The translations under genes and the position numbers were made by a program. A DNA stretch of 64,000 bases from Phycisphaerales bacterium. GTDB lineage: Bacteria; Planctomycetota; Phycisphaerae; Phycisphaerales; UBA1924. Shown here one piece after another: positions 54,964 to 62,648 of the stretch. The stretch's first letter is position 1. Every line of letters starts with the position of its first letter. The notes beneath the pieces are model-generated. The model was not told the origin of the DNA and made no database searches. It worked only from the letters and a program-made list of their open reading frames with translations. The stretch lies in contig RECY01000038.1 of NCBI GenBank assembly GCA_007693785.1, positions 80,553 to 144,552 on the forward strand. The letters are read 5' to 3'.

Positions 54964-56709
54964 TCACGTCTGCAGCACGCCGGTCTTGAACTCGCGGCTC
55001 GTGTCCCAGTTCCGCGTCGCTTCCAAGGCGGCGATGATTTCGCGTCGGGTTTCGTGGGGCTGGATGATGCGGTCGAGCCAGCCCCGGGCGGCGCCGTGGC
55101 GGATGTCCTGCTGCTCGTTGTAGCTGGCTCGGACGGCGTTCAGGATCGCCTCGTGGGTTTCGGGGTCGATGGTCTCGCCCTTGCGTTCGCGGCTTCGTTC
55201 TTCGATCATCGCGAGCGTGCCGCTGGCCTGGGCCGCGCCCATGACGGCGCACTTGCTTCCGGGCCAGGCGAGGCTGAGGAAGGGCTCGAACGCGCGCCCG
55301 CACATCGCGTAGTTGCCCGCGCCGTAGCTGGAGCCGGTGATCAGCACGATCTTCGGCACGACGCTGTTGCACATCGCGTTGACCATCTTCGCGCCGGCGC
55401 GGATGATGCCCGATTGCTCGCTGTCTCGCCCGACCATGAACCCGGTCGTGTCGTGCACGAAGATCAGCGGGATTTTCCGCTGGTTGCAGTCCATGATGAA
55501 GCGGGCGGCCTTGTCGGCGGCGTGGTCGTAGATGACGCGGGGCATGTTGGCGGCTTTGGTCGGGCCGGTCTTGCCGCCGGGCATCTGGCGCTCTGTCAGC
55601 TTGCCCTGGTTGGCGACGATGCCGCACGCGTGCCCGCCGACGCGGGCGTAGCCGCAGACGAGGCTGCGCCCGAACTCGGCTTTGTACTCGTCAAAATCGG
55701 GCGCGAGCGCCTCGTGCCCGTTCGCGTCCGGCTCGGTGCGGGCGTCGACGATGGTCGCGATCAGGTCGAGCACGTCGTACTGCTGCCCGGGCTTGTCGGT
55801 GAAGAAGTCGTAGACGCTCTCGCCGGGCTTGTAGGGCTGGGTTGTGCGCGCGCGCTCCACGACGCTCGGTCGCGGCGGGTCGGGGTACTTGCTGACCAGC
55901 TCGCGGAGGCGGCGGAGGCAGGCGTCGTCGTCGGGCTCCCGGAAATCGATGGTGCCGGAGACCTGGGCGTGCATCTGGGCCCCGCCGAGCTCTTCGTCGG
56001 AGACGTCCTGCCCGATCGCGGCTTTGACCAGCGCCTGCCCGGCGAGGTAGAGCCCGGAGCCCTCGGTCATCAGCAGCGTGTCGCAGAGGACGGGCAGGTA
56101 GCCGCCGCCGGCGACGCAGAAGCCCATGATCGCGGCGATCTGCGGGATGCGTTCGGCGCTCATGACGCTGTTGAGGTAGAAGATGCGCCCGAAGTCGTCG
56201 GTGTCGGGGAAGACGTCTTCCTGCAGGGGGAGGAAGACGCCGGCGGAGTCAACGAGGTAGAGCAAGGGGAGTCGGGCCATCCGCGCGACGTGCTGGGCGC
56301 GGATGATCTTCTTGCAGGTCATCGGAAAGAACGCGCCGGCCTTCACGGTCGCGTCGTTGGCGATGATCATGTGCGGACGAGCGTGGACGAGCCCGATGCC
56401 GGTGACGACGCCCGCGCCGGGTGCGCCGCCGTGCTCGGCGTACATGGCGTGGGCCGCCCAGAGTGAGAGTTCCTGAAAATTCGGTATCTCCTGATCGATC
56501 GCGGCTTGCCCGTCGAGAGGCTTGCCGCCCTCGGGCGGGTCGACGAGCTTCGCGACGCGTTCGCGTGCCGTCAGGCGTTGCTTGGCGTGCTGGCGTTCGA
56601 TGGCTTTAGCGCCGCCGCCTTGGCGGGTGCGCTGCTCGATGGCGGTGAACTCGCTGGTGAGCTCGCGGAGGTTTGGTGTGCGGGCGGGGTCGGCGTGGGG
56701 TGCAGGCAT
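54964..56709 (-). CDS. Acyl-CoA carboxylase beta (carboxyltransferase) subunit, methylcrotonyl-CoA carboxylase-like
   Basis: A 581-residue carboxyltransferase. The N-terminal half has ERQHAKQRLTARERV, GGAPGAGVVTGIG, DSAGVFLPLQEDVFPDTDDFGRIF and AGGGYLPVLCD; the C-terminal half has GGHACGIVANQG, IPLIFVHDTTGFMVG and GSSYGAGNYAMCGRAFEP, the standard two crotonase-like domains. Length and sequence fit the methylcrotonyl- or geranyl-CoA class, and the adjacent HMG-CoA lyase supports methylcrotonyl-CoA. The biotin carboxylase/carrier subunit is not in the window. ATG 56709 follows GGAGAA by 6 bases. A TATCCT -10 box is at 56756-56751 (-). Confidence 0.9.
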   Translation of the reverse strand: MPAPHADPARTPNLRELTSEFTAIEQRTRQGGGAKAIERQHAKQRLTARERVAKLVDPPEGGKPLDGQAAIDQEIPNFQELSLWAAHAMYAEHGGAPGAGVVTGIGLVHARPHMIIANDATVKAGAFFPMTCKKIIRAQHVARMARLPLLYLVDSAGVFLPLQEDVFPDTDDFGRIFYLNSVMSAERIPQIAAIMGFCVAGGGYLPVLCDTLLMTEGSGLYLAGQALVKAAIGQDVSDEELGGAQMHAQVSGTIDFREPDDDACLRRLRELVSKYPDPPRPSVVERARTTQPYKPGESVYDFFTDKPGQQYDVLDLIATIVDARTEPDANGHEALAPDFDEYKAEFGRSLVCGYARVGGHACGIVANQGKLTERQMPGGKTGPTKAANMPRVIYDHAADKAARFIMDCNQRKIPLIFVHDTTGFMVGRDSEQSGIIRAGAKMVNAMCNSVVPKIVLITGSSYGAGNYAMCGRAFEPFLSLAWPGSKCAVMGAAQASGTLAMIEERSRERKGETIDPETHEAILNAVRASYNEQQDIRHGAARGWLDRIIQPHETRREIIAALEATRNWDTSREFKTGVLQT

Positions 56710-56741
56710 CTCGGATTCTCCGCGATCGGGCTTGGTTCTGA

Positions 56742-56756
56742 TAGGCTTCGAGGATA
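56742..56756. promoter_or_regulatory. Face-to-face -10 boxes of the carboxyltransferase and SRPBCC genes
   Basis: TAGGCT at 56742-56747 (+) and TATCCT at 56756-56751 (-) would start transcripts that overlap by a few bases head-on before diverging into the two genes. Confidence 0.4.
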
Positions 56757-56799
56757 CGCGGGTGCCCTGCGCCAGGGGCGGGCACGAGTGGGGGCGAGC

Positions 56800-57291
56800 A
56801 TGAAAGGGATCGAGGTTTTTGAGCGGATCGACGCGCCGGCGGCGCGGGTGTTCGAGCTGATGACGGACATGCGGGCGTGGCCGAGTGTGATCAGCGCGAT
56901 CGAGCGGGTCGAGGTGCTGACCGATGGCCCGATGGGCGTGGGGACGCGGTTCCGTGAGACGCGGCGCATGTTCGGCAAGGAAGCGACCGAGGAGATGACC
57001 GTCACCGGCTGGGAGCCGGGGCGGAGCTACACACTCGGGTGCACGTCGTGCGGGGTCGAGTATTCGTCGATGGTTCGTGTGATGCCGGAGGGTGCGGGCT
57101 CGCGGCTTTCGATGCACACCGGCGGGCGGGCGGTCTCGCTCGGGGCGAAGCTGATGTCCGGGCCGATGTCGTGGATGATGAGCGGGATGATGCGTAGGTG
57201 CCTGGCGCAGGATCTGGCGGATCTGAAGAAGGCCGCGGAGGCGCAGCATGGGTCGCAGCCGGATGCGGCGATGTCGACCGAGCCCGTGTAA
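56800..57291 (+). CDS. SRPBCC-family (polyketide cyclase/START-like) protein
   Basis: A 163-residue helix-grip protein. It begins GIEVFERIDAPAARVFELMTDMRAWPSV, the usual START-like opening, followed by GVGTRFRETRR, MTVTGWEPGRSYTLG and a C-terminal helix with SMHTGG ... LKKAAEAQ. Such proteins bind hydrophobic ligands; no ligand can be named. The methionine-rich segment near residues 126-140 (MSGPMSWMMSGMMRR) is unusual. It ends at a shared hairpin facing the PEP-CTERM gene. Confidence 0.82.
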   Translation: MKGIEVFERIDAPAARVFELMTDMRAWPSVISAIERVEVLTDGPMGVGTRFRETRRMFGKEATEEMTVTGWEPGRSYTLGCTSCGVEYSSMVRVMPEGAGSRLSMHTGGRAVSLGAKLMSGPMSWMMSGMMRRCLAQDLADLKKAAEAQHGSQPDAAMSTEPV

Positions 57292-57293
57292 AG

Positions 57294-57328
57294 CACAACG
57301 GGCCGACGCAGTGCGCCGGCCCGTTGTG
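57294..57328. terminator. Hairpin between convergent SRPBCC and PEP-CTERM genes
   Basis: A 12-bp stem, 57294-57305 with 57317-57328, and an 11-base loop. The T tract is weak on both sides (CTTTAC on the - strand). Its arm AACGGGCCGACGC reappears in the terminator of the second PEP-CTERM gene. Confidence 0.7.
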
Positions 57329-57367
57329 TGTGTATGAGCAGGATCAGGTCACGAGTCGGTGTCTGAT

Positions 57368-58165
57368 TCAGCGTCGACGGCGTGCGGCGAGGCCCGCGAG
57401 GCCGAGGAACCCGAGGCCCGCGGCCGAGGGGAGCGGGATGATCGGAACGTTGCGCCCGAAGCCGACGTTGTGGGCGAGGACGACGAGGTCCTGGAAGTCG
57501 TTGTCGCTGCCGGTTTCGAAGAAGAGCAGGAAGGTGCCCTTGCCCTCGCCGAGGGCGGGGAGCGCGGTGAGGTCGATATCGATGCCGCCAAAGGCGCTGA
57601 CGTTGAGGGTTTCGAGCCCGGTGATGTCGAAGGTGATCATGCGATCACGCCCGGCGTTGTTGTCGGCGTCGGAGTTGGCGGTGACGCCGCTGGCGGCGTT
57701 CTGGGCGACGAAGCGGAGCTCGCTCGTCGTGGGGAACGGGCCGAGGCCGGTGAAGACATCGCCGAGCGTGGTGGCGTGGGAGGGGCCCGCGTTGAAGAGG
57801 GTGCTCACAGCGCCGTTGTCCTGGGTGACGCCGAAGCTGTGGTTGGCAGACCCCTGAGCCTGGTTAGCGTTGCCCCAGTAGAGGGCGGCGAAGCCGACGT
57901 CGATGGTCCCGTCGAACCAGACGCCGTCGAGATCGTCGCTGACACGCCCGGCGATGGTGTTGGTGCCGATGCCGACGCTGCCCGAGCCCGCGCCGACCTG
58001 GTTGACCGCGTTGTTGGCGAGCGAGATGCCCGTCAGCGCGGAGTAGATCTGCCCGACGCCGGGCTCGCTGCCCGCGCCGTTCATCGTGACGACATTGGTG
58101 ATGGAGGCGGCCTGAGCCCCGCCCGCGACCGCGACAATCGCGGCCATTGCAAGAACACTTCGCAT
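57368..58165 (-). CDS. Exported protein with PEP-CTERM-like sorting tail, paralogue 1
   Basis: A 265-residue protein with a signal peptide (about 1-19, cleavage near AQA-AS), a Gly/Asn/Ser-rich beta domain, and a C-terminal tail PLPSAAGLGFLGLAGLAARRRR-like (Pro-Ser-Ala-Ala, hydrophobic helix, four Arg). In other bacteria such tails direct exosortase-linked sorting and removal at the cell envelope. It shares the blocks GVGQIYSALTGISLANNAVN, AALYWGN, TQDNGA and TFDITGLETLNVSA with the next gene. AGAGGAAA precedes the ATG; a TACAAT -10 box lies at 58288-58283 (-). Function unknown. Confidence 0.85.
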   Translation of the reverse strand: MRSVLAMAAIVAVAGGAQAASITNVVTMNGAGSEPGVGQIYSALTGISLANNAVNQVGAGSGSVGIGTNTIAGRVSDDLDGVWFDGTIDVGFAALYWGNANQAQGSANHSFGVTQDNGAVSTLFNAGPSHATTLGDVFTGLGPFPTTSELRFVAQNAASGVTANSDADNNAGRDRMITFDITGLETLNVSAFGGIDIDLTALPALGEGKGTFLLFFETGSDNDFQDLVVLAHNVGFGRNVPIIPLPSAAGLGFLGLAGLAARRRR

Positions 58166-58558
58166 TGCAGTTTCCTCTTCTCTTTCTCCACCCCGGGTGC
58201 TTGCCCGGCGGTGTTTCCTCGTTGGGCGAAAACCCTTTACTCACCCCGGCTCCCTCGCCCGGGTGCGTCGCCCATCGTAGGGATTGTACCGCATTTACGT
58301 GCAAATCGAGACCCGACCCGATCCAGACAACACAATTTTGACAATCAGGTGTTTCCCTCGGTTCGGATCGGCATACCCCAATTTAAGTGCCGAATCGCGT
58401 GTGCCGAATATCACGCTCGAATCCAGAATTTCGCGCCTCTGCCAAAGGCAGTGCGTGTCGGAACATCACAACGGACCGACGCTGGGGAGCGTCGGCCCGT
58501 TGGAGTTCGCATCGTGCAGGGAAAGGGTCTATCGAGAACCGGTCGGCAGGTCCGGGGC
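58166..58558. other. Spacer between the two PEP-CTERM genes
   Basis: No gene is supported in these 393 bases. On the - strand TACAAT (58288-58283) is a -10 candidate for the gene at 57368-58165, with a leader of about 110 bases. An A/T-richer patch lies at 58310-58400. The terminator of the second paralogue is at 58470-58501. Confidence 0.5.
58470..58501 (-). terminator. Hairpin after the second PEP-CTERM gene
   Basis: A 13-bp stem, 58470-58482 with 58489-58501, including one A-C or G-T type mismatch depending on strand, and a 6-base loop. Read on the - strand the arms are nearly those of the hairpin at 57294-57328. Confidence 0.65.
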
Positions 58559-59356
58559 TCAGCGACGGCGGCGGGCGACGATCCCGCCCAAGCCGAGCAG
58601 CCCGAGGGCCGCCGCGGAGGGGGCCGGCACGATCGGCACGTTCTTGATGTTGTGCGCCAGGATCACGATGTCCTGGAAATCGTCGTCGCTGCCCGTCTCG
58701 AAGAACATCAGGAAGGTGCCCTTGCCGGCCCCGAGGGCCGGGAGCGAGGTCAGGTCGATGTTCTGCCCGCCGAAGCCCAGCGCGCTGACGTTCAGCGTCT
58801 CGAGCCCGGTGATGTCGAAGGTGATGACGCGGTCGCGCCCGTTGTTGTTGAGGGGATCGGTGCTGGCGGTGACGCCGCTGGTGTGGTTGTGGGCCGAGAA
58901 GCGGATGTCGGCGGTGGTGGGGAAGACGCTGCTGGAAAAGATCTCGCCGCGTTGGGCGCTGTGGCCGGGCCCTGCCTGGAAGAGCGTGGTCGCGGCGCCG
59001 TTGTCCTGGGTGACGCTGATGGTGTGGTTGGCGTTGCCGTCGGGGGTGTTGCTGTTGCCCCAATAGAGAGCCGCGAAGCCGACGTCGATCGAGCCGTCGC
59101 GCCAAACCATGTCGCGGTCGTCGCTGACGCGTCCGGCGATCGTGCCCGCGCCGATGCCGACGCTGCCCGAGCCGGCGCCGACCTGGTTGACCGCGTTGTT
59201 CGCGAGGGAGATCCCGGTCAGGGCCGAATAGATTTGCCCGACGCCCATCTCGCTCCCGGCCCCGCCGGTCAGCGCGACGTTGGTGATCGAGTTCGCGTGG
59301 GCGGCCCCGGCGAGGGCGGCAACGGCGGCGGCGGCGATAATGATGGTCTTGGTCAT
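58559..59356 (-). CDS. Exported protein with PEP-CTERM-like sorting tail, paralogue 2
   Basis: A 265-residue protein, exactly the length of its neighbour. The signal peptide spans about 1-22 (cleavage near AHA-NS) and the C-terminus is PAPSAAALGLLGLGGIVARRRR-like. Internal blocks GVGQIYSALTGISLANNAVN, GSVGIG and VITFDITGLETLNVSALG are shared almost unchanged with paralogue 1, so this is a tandem duplication. ATG 59356 is chosen because it precedes the signal peptide and has AGGAG 8 bases upstream. Function unknown; surface or extracellular location is inferred. Confidence 0.85.
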   Translation of the reverse strand: MTKTIIIAAAAVAALAGAAHANSITNVALTGGAGSEMGVGQIYSALTGISLANNAVNQVGAGSGSVGIGAGTIAGRVSDDRDMVWRDGSIDVGFAALYWGNSNTPDGNANHTISVTQDNGAATTLFQAGPGHSAQRGEIFSSSVFPTTADIRFSAHNHTSGVTASTDPLNNNGRDRVITFDITGLETLNVSALGFGGQNIDLTSLPALGAGKGTFLMFFETGSDDDFQDIVILAHNIKNVPIVPAPSAAALGLLGLGGIVARRRR

Positions 59357-59839
59357 GCTCGGCTTCTCCTCTTGGATCGCAGGCTTTGAGTGTGCGGAAG
59401 CCGAAGTGCTCCCGCTTGAGATGGTGTCTGTCTCCTGCCGAGGTCGGGCCCCGACGGGTGGAACATACACCCCAGAATCGGGCTTGCCACGTCGGGTGTC
59501 GGTGTCTCACAAGTTCTTGTCAGAAATGTCGTTACAGATCGTCGTTAACGCGATATCCGGACGTGATTCGGCGTCCAGACCTGGCCTGCTCGCCCTGCAG
59601 CGGCCCGTGATCGATCCGGAGTTATCCACAATCAACACGAGACAAAAGAGCAAACAAAGTCCGGATTTGACGCGACAGGTTTGGTTTGTGGTATACCATG
59701 TGGTTCACGGGTGGCGACCGACGCCGTCCCCGTCGTCCGCGGCCAATGGAGGGCCGGGATGAACCGCGTCGGGACCGGTGCCTCGGCATCGGGGGCTGAC
59801 TCCCCCCGGCTCGGGCACGGCACAACAAGGAGCCGCCAC
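59357..59839. other. Spacer between PEP-CTERM gene and recA
   Basis: The 483-base spacer holds no supported gene. It contains a consensus DnaA box at 59622-59630 (TTATCCACA) and an A/T-richer recA promoter zone with TTGACG at 59668-59673 and GGTATACC at about 59691-59698. Nothing else definite is seen. Confidence 0.5.
59622..59630 (+). promoter_or_regulatory. Consensus DnaA box upstream of recA
   Basis: A perfect TTATCCACA, the E. coli DnaA consensus, about 45 bases before the recA promoter zone. It is a single box, not an origin-like cluster. Confidence 0.6.
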
Positions 59840-60979
59840 ATGGCAGGCAAGAAGCAGGCGTCGTCGTCGTCCGAGAACGGGTCGGCAAGCACGGGCGGGG
59901 CGCAGGCCGCCGTCGAAGCGAAGCCGATGGATAAAGAGAAGGCTCAGGCCCTCGGGCGGGCCCTCTCGCAGATCGAGAAGTCCTTCGGCAAGGGCTCGAT
60001 CATGCGTCTGGACGAGGACGCGTACCTCTCCATCCCCGGCATCCGCACCGGTGCGCTGAGCCTCGACCTGGCGCTCGGCGGGCGCGGCATCCCCCGCGGG
60101 CGCATCGTCGAGATCTTCGGCCCGGAAAGCTCGGGCAAGACCACGCTCGCGCTGACCGTCGCGGCGAACGCGCAGAAATCCGGCGGCGTCGCGGCGTTCA
60201 TCGACGCCGAGCACGCGCTGGACCCGAGCTGGGCCAAGCGACTCGGCGTCAACATCGACGATCTCCTGGTCAGCCAGCCGGACACGGGCGAGCAGGCGCT
60301 GGACATCTGCGAGATGCTCGTGCGCTCGAACGCGGTCGATGTGATCGTGATCGACTCGGTCGCGGCCCTGATCCCGCGGGCCGAAATCGAGGGCGAGATG
60401 GGCGACACGCACGTCGGGCTGCAGGCCCGCCTGATGAGCCAGGCGATGCGGAAGCTGACCGGCGTGATCGCCCGCAGCCACTGCACGGTGATCTTCATCA
60501 ACCAGATCCGCGAGAAGATCGGCGTGATGTTCGGGAGCCCGGAAACGACGCCCGGCGGGCGCGCGCTGAAGTTCTACGCCTCGGTGCGGATCGATATCCG
60601 TCGGACGGGCTCGATCAAGGAAGGCGACGTCGCGGTGGGGAACCGCGTGCGGGCGCGGGTGGTGAAGAACAAGGTCGCGCCGCCGTTCCGCCAAGCCGAG
60701 TTCGACATCATGTTTAACGAGGGCATCAGCGCGACCGGCGACCTGATCGACCTGGCGGTCGAGGACGGGATCTGCCAGAAGTCCGGCTCGTGGTTCAGCT
60801 ATGGGGAGCTCCGCCTGGGGCAGGGGCGCGAGAAGGCGAAGGAGTTCCTGCGGGACAACCAGGAACTGTGCGACGAGGTCCGCCAGAAGGTGCTGGACCA
60901 CCGGGTCCCGCAGCGTGCGGCACGCAGCGGGTTGGACGCGGAAGCTGCGGAACTGGCCGAGACCGGCGCGGAGGCCTGA
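59840..60979 (+). CDS. recA: Recombinase RecA
   Basis: A 379-residue RecA. Walker A is GPESSGKTT near residues 93-101, Walker B is [10 protein letters not shown] near 168-177, loop 1 [22 protein letters not shown] and [21 protein letters not shown] follow. It coats single-stranded DNA for recombination and triggers LexA cleavage. The N-terminus has an extra Ser/Gly/Ala-rich 25 residues and the C-terminus is acidic. ATG 59840 is 8 bases after AAGGAG; no LexA box could be recognised. Confidence 0.97.
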   Translation: MAGKKQASSSSENGSASTGGAQAAVEAKPMDKEKAQALGRALSQIEKSFGKGSIMRLDEDAYLSIPGIRTGALSLDLALGGRGIPRGRIVEIFGPESSGKTTLALTVAANAQKSGGVAAFIDAEHALDPSWAKRLGVNIDDLLVSQPDTGEQALDICEMLVRSNAVDVIVIDSVAALIPRAEIEGEMGDTHVGLQARLMSQAMRKLTGVIARSHCTVIFINQIREKIGVMFGSPETTPGGRALKFYASVRIDIRRTGSIKEGDVAVGNRVRARVVKNKVAPPFRQAEFDIMFNEGISATGDLIDLAVEDGICQKSGSWFSYGELRLGQGREKAKEFLRDNQELCDEVRQKVLDHRVPQRAARSGLDAEAAELAETGAEA

Positions 60980-61099
60980 GGCCCCGGAGGGGGCGGCGTC
61001 CCGGATCCGAGGTGCGATCGAGGCACGATCAGGGCGCCGATCGGGGCGAGCGGTACGTTGCCGAAGGGGCGAGCCCGGCGTACAGTCGTCCCTTCGCCC

Positions 61100-61185
61100 G
61101 CGGATGTGGCGGAATTGGCAGACGCGCTAGGTTCAGGTCCTAGTGGGGGTAAAACCCCGTGGAGGTTCGAGTCCTCTCATCCGCA
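61100..61185 (+). tRNA. tRNA-Leu (CAG)
   Basis: An 86-base class II tRNA. Acceptor stem 61100-61106 with 61178-61184 (7 bp), discriminator A at 61185, anticodon stem 61127-61131 with 61139-61143, anticodon CAG at 61134-61136, a long variable arm, and a GGTTCGAGTCC T arm. CCA is not encoded. It is followed at once by a terminator. Confidence 0.97.
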
Positions 61186-61190
61186 TTCGC

Positions 61191-61217
61191 AGCCGGTCCC
61201 CGGGACCGGCTTTTTTT
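61191..61217 (+). terminator. Intrinsic terminator after tRNA-Leu
   Basis: An 8-bp stem, 61191-61198 with 61204-61211, followed by a run of seven T. Confidence 0.9.
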
Positions 61218-61313
61218 GTAGACTCTTTCACCCGCTGCGTTCGCACGCGGGCACCAGGAAGATCGCGGCCACATCTTCTGAGACATTCTCGTCAGGCCGC
61301 CGGGGAGCACCAC

Positions 61314-61541
61314 ATGGGCGACGACAAGCGGAAGGGCGTGATGATCGTGATCGCGAGCATCGTGGGGGTTGTGGCGTTGGCGCTCATTTCGTACAACTTT
61401 TACCGATTCCTGAACCCGCCCCGCGGGGTGGTCGGGGGAGCACCCGCCGCTGTCGAGGCGGAGCCGGAGGAAGAGACCGGCACCCGCAACTCCCGCGAGC
61501 CGATCCGTGGCTCGGGCGGCACAATGATCGCGCCCGATTGA
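61314..61541 (+). CDS. Small single-pass membrane protein, function unknown
   Basis: A 75-residue protein: a short basic N-terminus (MGDDKRKG), a membrane segment at about residues 9-27 (VMIVIASIVGVVALALISY), and a polar, Pro/Glu-rich tail of about 45 residues. GGGAG is 7 bases upstream of ATG 61314. No family recognised. The RNase H-fold gene follows after 53 bases and may share the transcript. Confidence 0.65.
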   Translation: MGDDKRKGVMIVIASIVGVVALALISYNFYRFLNPPRGVVGGAPAAVEAEPEEETGTRNSREPIRGSGGTMIAPD

Positions 61542-61594
61542 CGCCCTTTGCGGGGTAATGCTGTCGCGGGATCTGCAACCGGGGGTTTTCGGCG

Positions 61595-62608
61595 ATGTCG
61601 GTGATCGTGGCGGGTGTGGACGAGGCGGGATACGGGCCGCTGCTCGGGCCGCTGTGCGTCGGCGTGACGGGGTTCCGCGTGCACGGGTGGTCGCCGGGTG
61701 ATCCGGCGCCGGACCTGTGGCGCCTGCTCCGCCCGGCGGTCTGCGAGAAGCCGAACGATCCGAAGCAGCGACTGCCCGTTGCGGACTCCAAGAAGCTCAA
61801 GGGCTCCAACCAGCTCAAGCGTCGCCACCCGCTCTGTCACCTCGAGCGGTCGGTGCTCGCGTTCATGCGCACGATGGGCGTCGATGCGTGCGACGACTGC
61901 GGCCTGTTCACGGCTCTCGGCGTCGCGTGCGGTGATGAGCCCTGGCACGCGGGGCGTGTCGCGCTCCCGCTGGACGGGCCGATGGAGCGGGTGGGGATCG
62001 ATGCGGCGATGCTGCGCCGGGCGATGTTCGAGGCGGGTGTGGAGCCGCTGGTGATGCGCTGCCGCGTGGTGCGCGAGGCGGCGTTCAACGCGACCGTGCG
62101 CCGAACGGGGACCAAGGCGAGCACGACGATGGGCGCGGTCGCGGCCCACCTCCGCCAGGCGGCCCTGACCTGGCGCGGGGAGCACGTCCGCTTCGTCTGC
62201 GACCGGTTGGGCGGGCGGACCAGGTACGGCGGCGTGCTCGAGCGGGCGTTCGGGAAGATCGACGGGCGACTCGGCGGGGCGACGGTCGAGGCGCTCGAGG
62301 AGACCGAGCGGGTGAGCGTCTATGAGATTCGGTTCGGCGCGGGCGTGAGCGGTGAGGGCGACGGAGGCTCGTTCCGCGTGCTGTTCATGCCGGAGGCGGA
62401 GCGGCAGCACCTGCCGGTGGCGCTCGCGTCGATGACGGCGAAGCTGGTGCGGGAGCTGGCGATGGCGCGGTTCAACGCGTACTGGGCGGGCGTGCTGGGG
62501 GAGATCAAGCCGACGGCCGGGTACACGACCGACGCTCGGCGGTGGCTGACGGAGGCCGGGGACCGGATTGATCCCGGGACGCGCTCCCGCCTGATGCGGA
62601 TCTCCTGA
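61595..62608 (+). CDS. RNase HII-like (RNase H fold) protein with altered GRG motif
   Basis: A 337-residue protein, much longer than RNase HII (about 200). The N-terminus VDEAGYGPLLGPLCVG aligns with the RNase HII opening, including the metal-binding Asp-Glu pair at residues 8-9, and VADSKKL follows near 63. A further acidic residue is in FVCDRLGG near 200, and SMTAKLVRELAMARFNAYW near 280 matches the C-terminal helix. The G-R-G that recognises the RNA-DNA junction is G-Y-G here, and an insert of about 100 residues separates the blocks. It may be a divergent nuclease rather than the housekeeping RNase HII. Confidence 0.72.
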   Translation: MSVIVAGVDEAGYGPLLGPLCVGVTGFRVHGWSPGDPAPDLWRLLRPAVCEKPNDPKQRLPVADSKKLKGSNQLKRRHPLCHLERSVLAFMRTMGVDACDDCGLFTALGVACGDEPWHAGRVALPLDGPMERVGIDAAMLRRAMFEAGVEPLVMRCRVVREAAFNATVRRTGTKASTTMGAVAAHLRQAALTWRGEHVRFVCDRLGGRTRYGGVLERAFGKIDGRLGGATVEALEETERVSVYEIRFGAGVSGEGDGGSFRVLFMPEAERQHLPVALASMTAKLVRELAMARFNAYWAGVLGEIKPTAGYTTDARRWLTEAGDRIDPGTRSRLMRIS

Positions 62609-62634
62609 CCCTCTCGCGGAGTGAGCCGCCCGCT

Positions 62635-62640
62635 TACGCT
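62635..62640 (+). promoter_or_regulatory. Leaderless -10 box of ribD
   Basis: TACGCT ends 8 bases before ATG 62649 and lies inside the gap after the RNase H-fold gene. No FMN riboswitch fits in this space. Confidence 0.5.
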
Positions 62641-62648
62641 CCGTGCAT

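Noticed and set aside
58310..58400. A/T-richer patch as a small gene or origin
   Set aside because: No start with a ribosome site, no cluster of DnaA boxes; better explained as promoter-proximal sequence.
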